Positions 1-8,836 of a stretch of 64,000 nt of DNA are shown here, piece after piece. The notes beneath the pieces are model-generated. The model did no database searches. It was not told the DNA's origin and worked only from the letters and a program-made list of their open reading frames with translations. Every line of letters begins with the position of its first letter. Position 1 is the first letter of the stretch. Position numbers and translations under genes: made by a program. Source of the DNA: Natribaculum breve (GTDB lineage: Archaea > Halobacteriota > Halobacteria > Halobacteriales > Natrialbaceae); NCBI RefSeq assembly GCF_023008585.1, contig NZ_CP095390.1, positions 2,976,001 to 3,040,000 of the forward strand, read 5' to 3'.

Positions 1-110
1 CCGACGAACTCGAGGAACTCTCCGGCCGATTCGAAGAGGCCGACGAACTGCTCGACGCGGAACTCGACGACCTCATCGAGACCGACGAGGTCGACCGCGG
101 CTTCATGTGA
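1..110 (+). CDS. C-terminal end of an acidic protein (partial)
   Basis: The window opens inside a gene whose frame begins at base 3 and ends at a TGA at 108-110. About 35 residues are visible. They are Glu/Asp/Leu-rich with a heptad-like spacing of Leu and end in GFM, so the tail may be helical or coiled-coil. The product cannot be identified from this fragment. Confidence 0.6.
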   Translation, partial: DELEELSGRFEEADELLDAELDDLIETDEVDRGFM

Positions 111-204
111 ACGCTCCGGCCGGTTCGTCTCGCCGTCGCCGGCGACCCTGCGATTCGATCACGTAGCCGGTGGTGCTTTACCGTTCGCCATCGAGCCGTG
201 ACAC

Positions 205-582
205 ATGAGTGCCGAAGCGGTCATTCGTGACTACTACGAGGCCCTGCGTCGCGGCGAACCGCTCTATCCGTACTTTCTGGACGACGAGTCGACGGTCAAG
301 TTCGGCGTGAGCGAGACGCTGTACGGCTACGACGAGGTCGCCGACGGCTTGCTCGAGCAGACCCGGACGACCGACGACTGGTCCGTCGAGAGCGAGGGAC
401 TCGTCGTCGACGAGCGCGACGGCTACGCCGTCTTCGCCGACGAGGTCGTCCTCGAGTGGACCGACCGGGTGGCGGAGACGCGACGCCGATTCGAGACCCG
501 CTGGAGTGGCACGCTCGAGTACCACGACGGCACCTGGCTGTTCGTCTCGATGCACGTCAGTGCGCCCCACGAACTGCGATGA
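205..582 (+). CDS. SnoaL/NTF2-like domain protein
   Basis: This 125-residue protein looks like a single cone-shaped alpha+beta (NTF2/SnoaL-like) domain. It has an N-terminal helix (AEAVIRDYYEAL), a segment rich in aromatic and acidic residues around YPYFLDDES, and alternating beta strands ending in WSGTLEYHDGTWLFVSMH, the usual last strands of SnoaL_3 proteins. The family binds small ligands or supports cofactor-free reactions, and the substrate cannot be told here. The TGA stop overlaps the ATG of the next gene (ATGA), so the two are probably co-translated. Confidence 0.75.
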   Translation: MSAEAVIRDYYEALRRGEPLYPYFLDDESTVKFGVSETLYGYDEVADGLLEQTRTTDDWSVESEGLVVDERDGYAVFADEVVLEWTDRVAETRRRFETRWSGTLEYHDGTWLFVSMHVSAPHELR

Positions 583-779
583 TGGGGTCGAGACCGGGTG
601 ACGATCCAGTCGAGGGCCTCGGGCGGCTCAAGGCCGGCTTCGTCGTGCTAGTCGGCCTCTCCGGGGGGATGATCGCGGTACAGGGAGGAGCGTCGCTTCT
701 CGTCGTCGCCCTCTCGATCGTCGGTGGACTCCTCGTCGGCGGTGCGTTACTGTGGTATCTGCTCTGGGTCGTCCAGTGA
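579..779 (+). CDS. Small two-helix membrane protein
   Basis: A 66-residue protein starts at ATG 579 within an ATGA overlap with the SnoaL-like gene. After a short charged N-terminus it has two hydrophobic stretches (about residues 19-37 and 40-65) separated by a GG turn, ending in LLWYLLWVVQ-like residues. It is probably an integral membrane protein. No function is recognised. The overlap start is preferred over a longer frame beginning at 456, which would run inside the upstream gene. Confidence 0.65.
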   Translation: MMGSRPGDDPVEGLGRLKAGFVVLVGLSGGMIAVQGGASLLVVALSIVGGLLVGGALLWYLLWVVQ

Positions 780-871
780 TCGTGTCTGCTGTACCTGTTT
801 TGCGAAAACCGCCGGAAAGCTCGCGGCCGCTCCGGGAATGAGTTACGGCAGACGTTACGGGGACGACCGAC

Positions 872-1855
872 TCACGGATCGACCCGCCGGATCCAGGCAC
901 CGGGCGCGTCGAGTTCCTCGTGCGTCGGGAGGTTCTCGGGGCCGTCCCACACCGCGCCCGCCGCCTCGAGCCCGCGGACGGCAGCGACGTGTTCGAAGAA
1001 GGCTTTCCCACGCTCGTACTGACGGCGTTTCAGTCCGAGTCCCAGTAGCCGCCGGAACAACCCCTGGAGCGGCCCCTGTCCTTGCCGCCGCTCGTCGAGT
1101 TTTCGCCGGAGGTCCTCGTACTCGTCGTCGAAGGCGTGGTCCATCAGCAACTCCGCGTAGCCCTCGACGACGGTCATCGTCGCGTCGAGTTCGCGAAACG
1201 CCTCCCTGTCGAACGATCCCTCCGCGAGGGCGTCGATCCCTTCCTGCATGCGCTCCTCGAGGTGGTCCGACAGCCACGGGGCCGCGCCGAACTCGGCCGC
1301 GTGGGTCACCTCGTGGAACGCGATCCAGCGCCGGAAGCGGTCGTAGTCGACCTCGAGGACGTCGGCGACGCGCCGGATGTTCGGCCGGACGAAGTAGAGC
1401 GCGTGGTCGTCGTCGGGGGCCTCGGCGAGCAGGAGTGGATCGTACTGTCCGAGGACGTTGCGGCCGAGAAACGCGAGAAGAACGGTCATCGTCCCGGTGT
1501 TTATGGTCCGGGCGACGCCGGGGAACGACCCGGTGTGGGCCTCGACGGGGGCCATCACCCGCCGGAACGTCTCGACGTTGGCGTCGATCCAGTGGTGGCG
1601 ATTCTGGATCTGGACGGTCTCCGGAACGTCGAACGAGAGGTCTGCCACCGCCCGCACTTCCCTGCGGGCGTCGCGAACGTCCCGAGCGTAGCCCTCGCGC
1701 TCGTCGGGCTCGAGCGAGATCGAGCCGGGATCCGTCGACGCTTTGGCGGCGTCGGCAGCTGCGTGCCAGTCGATGGCACGATCGCCGGACGCCCCGGCGA
1801 CGGCCCGGACACTGCGGTAGAGATTCACGACGATACGTACGCGAAGGAAACGCAA
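872..1855 (-). CDS. Zinc-dependent metalloprotease family protein (DUF2342-like)
   Basis: The 327-residue product has an HEVTH motif at residues 181-185, the zinc-binding HExxH signature, in the context WIAFHEVTHAAEF. That context is characteristic of the coenzyme-F420-associated zincin family (DUF2342) found in actinobacteria and haloarchaea. A short hydrophobic N-terminus (about residues 5-20) could be a membrane anchor. The family name comes from genomic association with F420 genes, and peptidase activity is inferred from the motif only. It stands alone on the minus strand with no operon partner. Confidence 0.8.
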   Translation of the reverse strand: MRFLRVRIVVNLYRSVRAVAGASGDRAIDWHAAADAAKASTDPGSISLEPDEREGYARDVRDARREVRAVADLSFDVPETVQIQNRHHWIDANVETFRRVMAPVEAHTGSFPGVARTINTGTMTVLLAFLGRNVLGQYDPLLLAEAPDDDHALYFVRPNIRRVADVLEVDYDRFRRWIAFHEVTHAAEFGAAPWLSDHLEERMQEGIDALAEGSFDREAFRELDATMTVVEGYAELLMDHAFDDEYEDLRRKLDERRQGQGPLQGLFRRLLGLGLKRRQYERGKAFFEHVAAVRGLEAAGAVWDGPENLPTHEELDAPGAWIRRVDP

Positions 1856-1960
1856 AAGCGTTCGGACGAGCCGAACGGTCGGACGGACTGCTGTACGCCA
1901 GTTTCGACACGACCGCAGACGGTTCGCGGTGGTGTCGGGAACTCGGTACGGCAGGTCGTA

Positions 1961-2254
1961 TCAGTTGACGATGACGTCGGGTTCTTCCCGCCGTTCGATC
2001 TCTTCGTCGTCGTCGCCGCCGCGGAACTTCTTCAGCGCGACGGCGACCGCGACGAGCGCGACGAGACCGACGAGCGCGCCGATCGCCCCGCCTCTCCCCG
2101 AGTCCTCCTCGGCTGCAGCGCCGGCTTCCTCGGACTCGTCGCGTTCGGCTTCCTCGGACTCGTCGACCGTCTCGAGACCGGGGATGCTCGTCGGACCGAA
2201 CTGGGTGTCGCCGTCTAAGTGCAGTTCGATGAACGTGAATTTCTTGTCGCTCAT
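1961..2254 (-). CDS. Haloarchaeal single-pass membrane protein
   Basis: This 97-residue protein begins MSDKKFTFIELHLDGDTQFGP, followed by a very acidic, Glu/Ser/Ala-rich linker (about residues 30-55). One glycine/alanine/valine-rich transmembrane helix (about 56-76) follows, then a short charged tail. A surface N-terminal domain with a C-terminal anchor is the likely topology. I recognise no enzyme or binding motif. It is divergent from the M42 peptidase gene. Confidence 0.65.
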   Translation of the reverse strand: MSDKKFTFIELHLDGDTQFGPTSIPGLETVDESEEAERDESEEAGAAAEEDSGRGGAIGALVGLVALVAVAVALKKFRGGDDDEEIERREEPDVIVN

Positions 2255-2372
2255 ACGACGACAGTCGACGAGCGATTACTTAGGGATTGTGCCGGTCTCC
2301 ATCGACTGCGACGCTCGAGGCCGGCAGACAGGGAGCCAACAGCTTCAAATCCGTCCGTCGACACGTCGTGTC

Positions 2373-3434
2373 ATGGACTCACAGGCATGCGACTTCTTGA
2401 CCGACCTGCTCGAGACGCCCTCCCCTGCGGGCTACGAGACGCGCGGCCAGCGCGTCTGGCTCGAGTACGTCGCGGAGTTCGCAGACGAGGTCTGGACGGA
2501 CGACTACGGCAACGCGGTCGCGGTCTCGGAGGGTGCGTCCGACGCGCCGGCGGTCGTCCTGACCGGGCACGCGGACGAGATCGGCTTCATCGTCCGTTCG
2601 ATCGACGACGACGGCTTCGTCCGCCCCGGCCGGATCGGCGGTGCCGACGCCACCGTCTCCCGGGGTCAGCACGTGACGATCCACGCGGCGGACGGTCCCG
2701 TCGAGGGCGTCGTCGGCCAGACGGCGATCCACCTCCGGGACGACGACGGCGACGAACCAGAGGTGTCGGACCTCTGGATCGACGTGGGCGCATCGGACGG
2801 CGACGCGGCCCGCGAGCGCGTCGAGGTCGGCGATCCGATCACGATCGCCTCGACGTACTCCTGGCTCACCGACGACCGACTCGCCGGCCGCGGGATCGAC
2901 AACCGCGTCGGGACCTGGGCAGCGGCGGAGGGACTGCGACGGGCCGTCGACGCGGACGCGGAGGCGACGGTCTACGCGGTCAGCACCGTCCAGGAGGAAG
3001 TCGGACGGCGAGGGGCCGAGATGATCGGCTTCGAACTCGACCCCGACGCCGTCGTCGCCGTCGACGTCACGCACGCACTCGACTACCCGACGGCCCCCGG
3101 CGAGAAGCGAAGCGACGTCTCGGTCGGCGACGGACCGGTCGTCGCCCGCGGGAGCACCAACCATCCCGTCCTCTGTCGGGCCGTCCGCGAGGCCGCCGCA
3201 GACGCCGACGTCGACGTGCAACTCGAGGCGTCGGGCGTCGGCACCGGGACGGACGCCGACGCCTTCTACACCGCTCGCGGCGGGGTTCCCTCGCAGGTCG
3301 TCAGCGTTCCCAACCGGTACATGCACACGCCGGTCGAACTCGTCGACGTCGGCGACCTCGAGGAGGTGGCGGCGCTACTCGGCGCGTTCGCGGCCGACGC
3401 GGCCACGTACGACTCGTTCGCGGTCGACGTTTAG
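2373..3434 (+). CDS. M42 family metallopeptidase (glutamyl aminopeptidase/tetrahedral aminopeptidase type)
   Basis: A 353-residue protein, the usual length for M42 dinuclear-metal aminopeptidases. Visible family features are the metal-site HADEIGF (His66, Asp68), GRGIDNRVG with the bridging Asp, the catalytic QEEVGRRGA Glu-Glu, VAVDVTHALD, and a late His in NRYMHTPVE. Such enzymes form large hollow assemblies that trim peptides released by the proteasome. The start at 2373 is supported by a TATA-like CTTCAAAT about 26 bases upstream. Confidence 0.9.
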   Translation: MDSQACDFLTDLLETPSPAGYETRGQRVWLEYVAEFADEVWTDDYGNAVAVSEGASDAPAVVLTGHADEIGFIVRSIDDDGFVRPGRIGGADATVSRGQHVTIHAADGPVEGVVGQTAIHLRDDDGDEPEVSDLWIDVGASDGDAARERVEVGDPITIASTYSWLTDDRLAGRGIDNRVGTWAAAEGLRRAVDADAEATVYAVSTVQEEVGRRGAEMIGFELDPDAVVAVDVTHALDYPTAPGEKRSDVSVGDGPVVARGSTNHPVLCRAVREAAADADVDVQLEASGVGTGTDADAFYTARGGVPSQVVSVPNRYMHTPVELVDVGDLEEVAALLGAFAADAATYDSFAVDV

Positions 3435-3440
3435 ACCGGT

Positions 3441-3449
3441 ACGGTTAAG
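3441..3449 (+). promoter_or_regulatory. TATA-like box for the lsm-rpl37e pair
   Basis: CGGTTAAGT lies 25-33 bases before the ATG at 3474. This spacing is typical of leaderless haloarchaeal transcripts and favours 3474 over the in-frame ATG at 3465. Confidence 0.5.
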
Positions 3450-3473
3450 TGTCCGGTACAAGCGGTGTTTCGT

Positions 3474-3701
3474 ATGAGTGGACGACCGCTGGACGTACTC
3501 GAGGCGTCGCTCGGCGACCGCGTCACGGTGCGACTCAAGACCGGTGACGAGTACGTCGGCGACCTCGCCGGCTACGATCAGCACATGAACCTGGTGCTCG
3601 AGGACGTGACGGTGCCGGTCGACGGCGAAGTCGACGGAGAGGTGCCGGCCGAAGACACAACCATTATACGCGGCGATAACGTCGTTTCGATCACTCCATG
3701 A
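3474..3701 (+). CDS. Sm-like archaeal protein (Lsm)
   Basis: The 75-residue protein carries both Sm motifs: Sm1 around [29 protein letters not shown] and Sm2 around [12 protein letters not shown]. Archaeal Lsm proteins form RNA-binding rings for U-rich RNA and take part in small-RNA and tRNA metabolism. Its last bases overlap the ATG of the ribosomal protein L37e gene (ATGA at 3698-3701). This lsm-rpl37e pairing is conserved in haloarchaea. Confidence 0.93.
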   Translation: MSGRPLDVLEASLGDRVTVRLKTGDEYVGDLAGYDQHMNLVLEDVTVPVDGEVDGEVPAEDTTIIRGDNVVSITP

Positions 3702-3874
3702 CTGGTTCAGGAACCCCGAGCCAAGGAAAGAAGAACAAGACGACGCACGTCAAGTGTCGTCGCTGTGGCGAGAAGTCCTACCACGTGAAAAAGAAGGTGT
3801 GCTCGTCGTGTGGCTTTGGCAAGTCCAAGAAGCGCCGCGAGTACGCCTGGCAGGGTAAAACCGGCGACAACTGA
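3698..3874 (+). CDS. rpl37e: 50S ribosomal protein L37e
   Basis: This 58-residue gene encodes a small, very basic zinc-finger ribosomal protein. The two metal pairs are CRRC (Cys20, Cys23) and CSSC (Cys35, Cys38), within the family context [19 protein letters not shown] and ending [10 protein letters not shown]. It is one of the few basic proteins in an acidic proteome, as expected for an rRNA binder. It is translationally coupled to the upstream lsm gene by a 4-base overlap. Confidence 0.95.
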   Translation: MTGSGTPSQGKKNKTTHVKCRRCGEKSYHVKKKVCSSCGFGKSKKRREYAWQGKTGDN

Positions 3875-3928
3875 TCTGTCGTTCGACCTCTTCTCTCGTC
3901 CTCGCACTTCGAGCGTTCGCTCCCGTCT

Positions 3929-4012
3929 CATACGGTCTGTTGTGGTACGTTACCAGTGACCTCCCGAACGGGGCGGCGATTAGCGGGAAAACGGTACAAC
4001 GATCCGTATCAG
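3929..4012. repeat. Palindromic intergenic element with ATACGG ends, copy 1
   Basis: In the 373-base gap between rpl37e and purF, this 84-base stretch starts CATACGGTCTGTTGT and ends ACAACGATCCGTATCAG. The ends are imperfect inverted repeats of about 15 bases. The rest of the gap shows no convincing gene. Related ends occur at 24257, 59701 and 62572. Confidence 0.6.
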
Positions 4013-4216
4013 GCGGCCAGGGTGACGCACCTGCAGGAATCACGGCGACGTGCCGCGAGATCCGAGATCGTGACGCCGTCCTGAGTGTGTTGTGACGCCG
4101 TCCTCGAGGTGTGTATCTGTGACCTGTGTGTCGTTCACTCGTGATACAGTTTCTCCTATCCACGAACGTGTACAATCTCGAGTTCGTGAGAACCGATGAA
4201 GGCACAAACAAGGAGA

Positions 4217-4223
4217 TTTTTAT
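4217..4223 (+). promoter_or_regulatory. TATA-like box for purF
   Basis: TTTTTAT lies about 25-31 bases before the ATG at 4248. It supports a leaderless transcript and the longer PurF N-terminus rather than the internal ATG at 4287. Confidence 0.5.
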
Positions 4224-4247
4224 CGGTCGGTCACTCTACGTTCCCAC

Positions 4248-5759
4248 ATGACCAACGGGCGGGGAGAGAGCCCCCAGCGGACCGGGATGACCGAGAAGTG
4301 TGGCGTCGTCGGCATCTCACTGGACGGTCGGAGGGCAGCACGACCGCTGTACTACGCGCTGTACGCACTCCAGCACCGCGGACAGGAGTCTGCAGGCATC
4401 GTCACCCACGACGGCTTCCAGCAACACAGCCACGTCGAGATGGGACTCGTGGGCGACGCCTTCGGTCTGGACGACCTCGAGACACTCAACGGTTCGGCAG
4501 GGATCGGTCACGTCCGCTACCCCACTGCGGGGAGCGTCGACACCTCGTGTGCCCAGCCCTTCTCCGTCTCGTTCAAAAGCGGCTCGCTCGGCCTCTCGCA
4601 CAACGGCAACCTCGTCAACGCCGACGAGATTCGCGACGAACTCGCGGGGAAAGGCCACGCCTTTACGAGCGACGGCGACACCGAGGTGATCGCCCACGAC
4701 CTCGCACGCAACCTCCTCGAGGAGGACCTGATCCGTGCGGTCAAACGCACGATGCAGCGCATCCACGGCTCCTACGCGCTGACGATCACCCACGACGACA
4801 CCGTCCTCGGCGTTCGCGATCCACGGGGCAACCGCCCGCTCTGTATCGGGAAACTCGAGGACGGCTACGTCATCGCCTCCGAGTCGGCGGCGATCGACAC
4901 GCTCGACGGTGAATTCGTCCGCGACGTCCGACCGGGCGAACTCGTCGTCTTGCAAGACGACGGCCAGGGCTTCGACTCCTACCAGTTGATCGAGACCGAG
5001 AGCACGGCTCACTGCTTCTTCGAGCACGTCTACTTCGCCCGGCCGGACTCGGTGATCGACGGCAGCCTCGTCTACGAGGCCCGCCGGGAACTCGGCCGCA
5101 AGCTCTGGGAGGAAAGCGGCGTCGAGACCGACGTCGTCATGCCGGTTCCGGACTCCGGCCGGGCGTTCGCCTCCGGGTACGCCGAGGCCGCAGGTGAGAC
5201 GACCGCCGACGGCGAACCTCGAGACGAAGACGACGAGGGCGTCGAGTTCGCCGAAGGCCTGATGAAAAACCGTTACGTCGGTCGCACCTTCATCATGCCG
5301 ACGCAGGACGAACGCGAGCGGGCCGTCCGGCTCAAACTCAACCCGATCAAGTCCACCGTCGAGGGCAAGACGGTCACGCTCATCGACGACAGCATCGTCC
5401 GCGGGACGACTTCGACGCAACTCGTCCAGTTGCTGAAAGACAGCGGCGCCGAGGAGGTCCACATGCGCATCGGCGCGCCACCGATCGTCGCCCCCTGTTA
5501 CATGGGCATCGACATGGCTACCCGCGAGGAACTGATCGCCGCCGACAGGTCCGTCGAGGAGATCCGAGACGAGATCGCCGCCGACAGCCTGGCGTACCTC
5601 TCGACGGACGCCGTCGCCGACGCGCTCGAGTCCGACCGGGCCGACCTCTGTCTGGGCTGTGTCACGGGCGAGTACCCCTACGACATCGACGGCGAGGAGA
5701 CCGACCGCGAGGTCTCCCGCCCCGAGATCGACCAGTCGCCGGTCCACGCCGACGACTAG
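4248..5759 (+). CDS. purF: Amidophosphoribosyltransferase
   Basis: The 503-residue enzyme catalyses the first committed step of purine synthesis, converting PRPP and glutamine to phosphoribosylamine. The N-terminal nucleophile is Cys18 in MTEKCGVVGI, preceded by a short propeptide that must be removed. The class II amidotransferase domain follows, with QHRGQESAGI and SHNGNLVN. The phosphoribosyltransferase domain has the PRPP loop TLIDDSIVRGTTS at about residues 376-388. C-terminal Cys residues (LCLGC) resemble the cluster-binding end of Bacillus-type PurF. No other purine gene is adjacent. Confidence 0.96.
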   Translation: MTNGRGESPQRTGMTEKCGVVGISLDGRRAARPLYYALYALQHRGQESAGIVTHDGFQQHSHVEMGLVGDAFGLDDLETLNGSAGIGHVRYPTAGSVDTSCAQPFSVSFKSGSLGLSHNGNLVNADEIRDELAGKGHAFTSDGDTEVIAHDLARNLLEEDLIRAVKRTMQRIHGSYALTITHDDTVLGVRDPRGNRPLCIGKLEDGYVIASESAAIDTLDGEFVRDVRPGELVVLQDDGQGFDSYQLIETESTAHCFFEHVYFARPDSVIDGSLVYEARRELGRKLWEESGVETDVVMPVPDSGRAFASGYAEAAGETTADGEPRDEDDEGVEFAEGLMKNRYVGRTFIMPTQDERERAVRLKLNPIKSTVEGKTVTLIDDSIVRGTTSTQLVQLLKDSGAEEVHMRIGAPPIVAPCYMGIDMATREELIAADRSVEEIRDEIAADSLAYLSTDAVADALESDRADLCLGCVTGEYPYDIDGEETDREVSRPEIDQSPVHADD

Positions 5760-5902
5760 GGCCTCGAACCCGTCCGGGAACCGACGTTCGCCCCCTTCTC
5801 GTACGGCCGGACAACGGACGTACTCGATCGCGTCTCACGGCCCGTCGCCGCCGGCGACGCTGTCTCGAGTGTGATCGGCGGAAGAGCCGTCGTCCGGCAG
5901 TC

Positions 5903-6466
5903 TCAGTAGAGCTGGTGCAACAGCAGGTAGACGACGACGCCGAACGCGAAGGAGATCAGCCACAGCGACGCGGCGATGCGACCGACGAACGCGTGGCGCG
6001 TCTGCCGGAGGTCGGCGACAGAACGTGACAGCGCGAGCAACAGGACGTAGTACAGAAGCGGGATACAGACGATCGCGAGGATCATGTGGACGGCGAGTAT
6101 CGGGAAGTAGACGAACCGCTCGATCGTCGCCGGGCCGGGGAACGATCCCGCACCGCCCATCGCGACCAGTCGGTAGAGATACAGGACGAGAAACGACGCG
6201 AACAGCACGACCGAGACGATCATCGCCAGCTGGTGGCGGCGGACGTCACCGCGACGAATCGCCCGCCACCCCACCGAGATCGTCACGATCGCGGTCAGAC
6301 TGATGATCGCGTTGAGATGTGGGATCACCTCGAGGATCCACTCCGGCGCGATCGGGACGGCATTCTGTGGAATCGCCCCGCCGGCTGCACCGAACACCAG
6401 CGCCAGCGAGACGAGACTCAATACTCCCGTCAAGAGCGGAACGCGCTCTCGGGTGACGTACTCCAT
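5903..6466 (-). CDS. DUF420 family membrane protein
   Basis: A 187-residue protein with five or six hydrophobic helices. It starts MEYVTRERVPLLTG and contains HLNAIISLTAI, RRHQLAMI and AVHMILAI, the regularly spaced His residues typical of DUF420 (CtaM/YozB-like) proteins linked to haem-copper oxidase assembly. I chose the ATG at 6466 because the 51 residues upstream in frame are non-hydrophobic and unlike the family. No oxidase gene is visible nearby, so the role is inferred from family only. Confidence 0.82.
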   Translation of the reverse strand: MEYVTRERVPLLTGVLSLVSLALVFGAAGGAIPQNAVPIAPEWILEVIPHLNAIISLTAIVTISVGWRAIRRGDVRRHQLAMIVSVVLFASFLVLYLYRLVAMGGAGSFPGPATIERFVYFPILAVHMILAIVCIPLLYYVLLLALSRSVADLRQTRHAFVGRIAASLWLISFAFGVVVYLLLHQLY

Positions 6467-6641
6467 GTCGGACAGGTAGGACTCGGTCGGCAAAGCGGTT
6501 ACTGTCGAGAATGGTGACGGGCGACGTGCGATCAGCGCCGTCGCTCTCGAGCGTTGCGTCGGAAGTAAGTTGTGCGTGGGTGATGTCCGCGAAGGGAAAT
6601 CACCCGCATCGAGTGGCACGACGTCAGCCGCGCCGTTGCGA

Positions 6642-6726
<85 letters not shown>

Positions 6727-6764
6727 TCGCGTTCTCTTTCTGCACTCAATCGTATCCAGTGTGA

Positions 6765-6772
6765 TTATAAAA
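6765..6772 (-). promoter_or_regulatory. TATA box of tRNA-Leu
   Basis: On the minus strand the sequence TTTTATAA lies about 40 bases upstream of the mature tRNA 5' end. It fits an archaeal tRNA promoter with a short leader. Confidence 0.6.
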
Positions 6773-6861
6773 GCCCTTTCCTTTGGCTCCGTGACTGTGT
6801 GGGGGTCACACTCGCACTCGTCGAGCGGTGTATTCAAATGTCGTTGGTGCCAAACTCTGCC

Positions 6862-7374
6862 ATGGCCAAGTACTCGACGGGCGCTTCGTCGGGTGGCGGT
6901 GGGACGACCTGCGAACTCTGCGGTGCCGAGAGCGAGTCGCTGCGCACGGCGACGATCGCCGGTGCCGAACTCGAGGTCTGTCCCGACTGCGCTCCCCACG
7001 ACGACGCCCACCACGGTTCGACTCGCGGTGGCTCGAGCGCGAGCGACGCGCGCGAGGAGACGAGTCGCAAGAAACGCGCCGCCCAGAACGTCGCGAAGGC
7101 GAACCCGGTCTGGGACGGCGATTCCGAACACTGGGAACGCGAGGGGACGAACTACGACGACGATCCGCTCCCCTATCTCGTCTCGAACTACGGCGACCGG
7201 CTGGTCGAAGCGCGCCAGGACGCCGGCCTCCAGCGCGAAGAACTCGCGGCGGAACTCGGTGCCCGCGAGGCCGACCTGCTGGCGATCGAACAGGGTCGTG
7301 CGACCCAGGCTGGCGTCGGCGGCGGACTGATCGACGCCATAGAGGAGCACCTCGACGTCGACCTCGCGGAGTAG
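6862..7374 (+). CDS. Multiprotein bridging factor aMBF1
   Basis: The 170-residue archaeal MBF1 homologue begins MAKYSTG and has an N-terminal zinc ribbon (Cys17, Cys20, Cys40, Cys43). A charged linker follows, then a Cro/C1-type helix-turn-helix at about residues 105-160 (YGDRLVEARQDAGLQREELA and EADLLAIEQGR). MBF1 bridges transcription or translation factors, and the archaeal protein has been linked to ribosomes. The ATG at 6862 is preferred over 6838 because the family begins with this motif. Confidence 0.9.
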   Translation: MAKYSTGASSGGGGTTCELCGAESESLRTATIAGAELEVCPDCAPHDDAHHGSTRGGSSASDAREETSRKKRAAQNVAKANPVWDGDSEHWEREGTNYDDDPLPYLVSNYGDRLVEARQDAGLQREELAAELGAREADLLAIEQGRATQAGVGGGLIDAIEEHLDVDLAE

Positions 7375-7446
7375 TAGCCTGCCGGCTTTCGGCGAGAACG
7401 GCGAGTGGCGAGCAGACTTTTATTCGAGGCGTGCGGAGTGGTACCG

Positions 7447-8670
7447 ATGAGTGGCCAACAGGCAGCAGCGGAGCCGTACACCACGCGCTTCGAGACCGAG
7501 GTGTCGGCGGTCGACGGACGGGAGGTCCGACTCGAGACGACCTACTTCTACGCCGAGAGCGGCGGCCAGCCCGCCGACCGCGGGCAGGTCGGCGACGTCG
7601 CCGTCGAGGACGTCCAGCTCGTCGACGGCGAACACGTCCACGTCCTCGAGACGGAGCCGTCGTTTCGCGCGGGCGCTCGCGTCCTGTGTTCGATCGACTG
7701 GGCGTTCCGGATGTACTGCATGCGAGCACACACCGCCAGCCACGCACTGTACGGTGCGGGGCGGCGGCTCCTCTCCGACCTCGGCTACGGCGGGTTCGAC
7801 ATCGGCGAGGAGAAAGTCCGGGTCGACCTCGAGACGAGTACGACGGTCGACGACGAGGTGCTGGTCGAACTCGAGCGGCTGGTCAACCGCGCGGTCTGGG
7901 AGTCACGGCCGGTCTCCTGGACGTCGATTCCGGTCGACGAGGCGCGCGAACGCGAGGCGATCGCGTTCAACGACGCGACCGAGGAGGAGGCGTTCACCGG
8001 CGACGACGTTCGGATCGTCACGATCGGGAGCGAGGACGACAACGGCGACGCCAACGATTCGTCCGATCCGTGGGACGTCGCGGCCTGTGGCGGGACCCAC
8101 GTCCGAAACACGCGCGAGATCGGGCCGGTGACCGTCCTCGATCGGTCGAACCCCGGCGAGGGGCTGACCCGGGTCGAATTCGCTGTCGGTCCGCGCGCCA
8201 TCGAGCGCCGCACGACCGAGAAGCAGACGTCCCTCGCTGCCAAGGACGCTCTCGGCGTCGGGATCGCGGACGTTCCCGGCGAACTCGAGCGAGTGCTCGA
8301 GGAACGCGACGCGCTCGCGGACGACGTGCGGACGCTCCGTCGGGAGGTGATCGAGACGCGCCTCGAGCGTGCGGATCGCCTGGAACGAGACGGCGAGCAG
8401 TGGCTGGTGACGACACTCGAGGACGTCTCGTCCGACGACGCAGCCGAGGTCGCACGCGAGCGCGCCGGAGACGTCGCCGACGTGGTCGTCCTCGTCGGCG
8501 GCGAGGGAGCGCCGTTCGCGGCGGTCGGCTCGGCCGGGTCGCGCTCTGCGGCGGCGGTCGTCGACGACCTCACCGACGAGTTCGGCGGCGGTGGCGGCGG
8601 GTCGGACCGGTTCGCACAGGCCGGCGGGTTCGACGCCCCGGCCGAGGAGGTCGTCGACTGGCTCGAGTGA
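7447..8670 (+). CDS. Alanyl-tRNA editing protein (AlaX-L type, with DHHA1 domain)
   Basis: A 407-residue stand-alone editing protein. It has the AlaRS-like editing-domain metal ligands HTASH (residues 95-99) and CGGTH (214-218), then a coiled-coil region, then a C-terminal DHHA1 domain with a glycine-rich run before the end (GGGGGGSDRFAQAGG). Such proteins hydrolyse Ser- or Gly-mischarged tRNA-Ala in trans. The chosen ATG follows a TATA-like TTTTAT at about 7418. The gene directly follows aMBF1. Confidence 0.88.
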   Translation: MSGQQAAAEPYTTRFETEVSAVDGREVRLETTYFYAESGGQPADRGQVGDVAVEDVQLVDGEHVHVLETEPSFRAGARVLCSIDWAFRMYCMRAHTASHALYGAGRRLLSDLGYGGFDIGEEKVRVDLETSTTVDDEVLVELERLVNRAVWESRPVSWTSIPVDEAREREAIAFNDATEEEAFTGDDVRIVTIGSEDDNGDANDSSDPWDVAACGGTHVRNTREIGPVTVLDRSNPGEGLTRVEFAVGPRAIERRTTEKQTSLAAKDALGVGIADVPGELERVLEERDALADDVRTLRREVIETRLERADRLERDGEQWLVTTLEDVSSDDAAEVARERAGDVADVVVLVGGEGAPFAAVGSAGSRSAAAVVDDLTDEFGGGGGGSDRFAQAGGFDAPAEEVVDWLE

Positions 8671-8805
8671 CGACGGCGGCGTCACTCGAGGGTGTGCAGG
8701 GCGAGCACTGACGGCACTCGGTCGCGTACGATTCTCGTCATGGCGGTCTCGTCAGCACGCACACGTTCAGCCGATTCGGACCGATCAGCTGAAACGAACG
8801 TGAAG

Positions 8806-8814
8806 GTTTTACTA
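8806..8814 (+). promoter_or_regulatory. TATA-like box of the gluconate-dehydratase-like gene
   Basis: GTTTTACTA lies 23-31 bases upstream of the ATG at 8837, consistent with a leaderless or nearly leaderless transcript. Confidence 0.5.
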
Positions 8815-8836
8815 CTGTCCGAGTCAACGTAACACC

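Noticed and set aside
724..1968. A 414-residue plus-strand frame
   Set aside because: It lies antisense to the metalloprotease gene, is extremely Arg-rich and lacks haloarchaeal amino acid composition.
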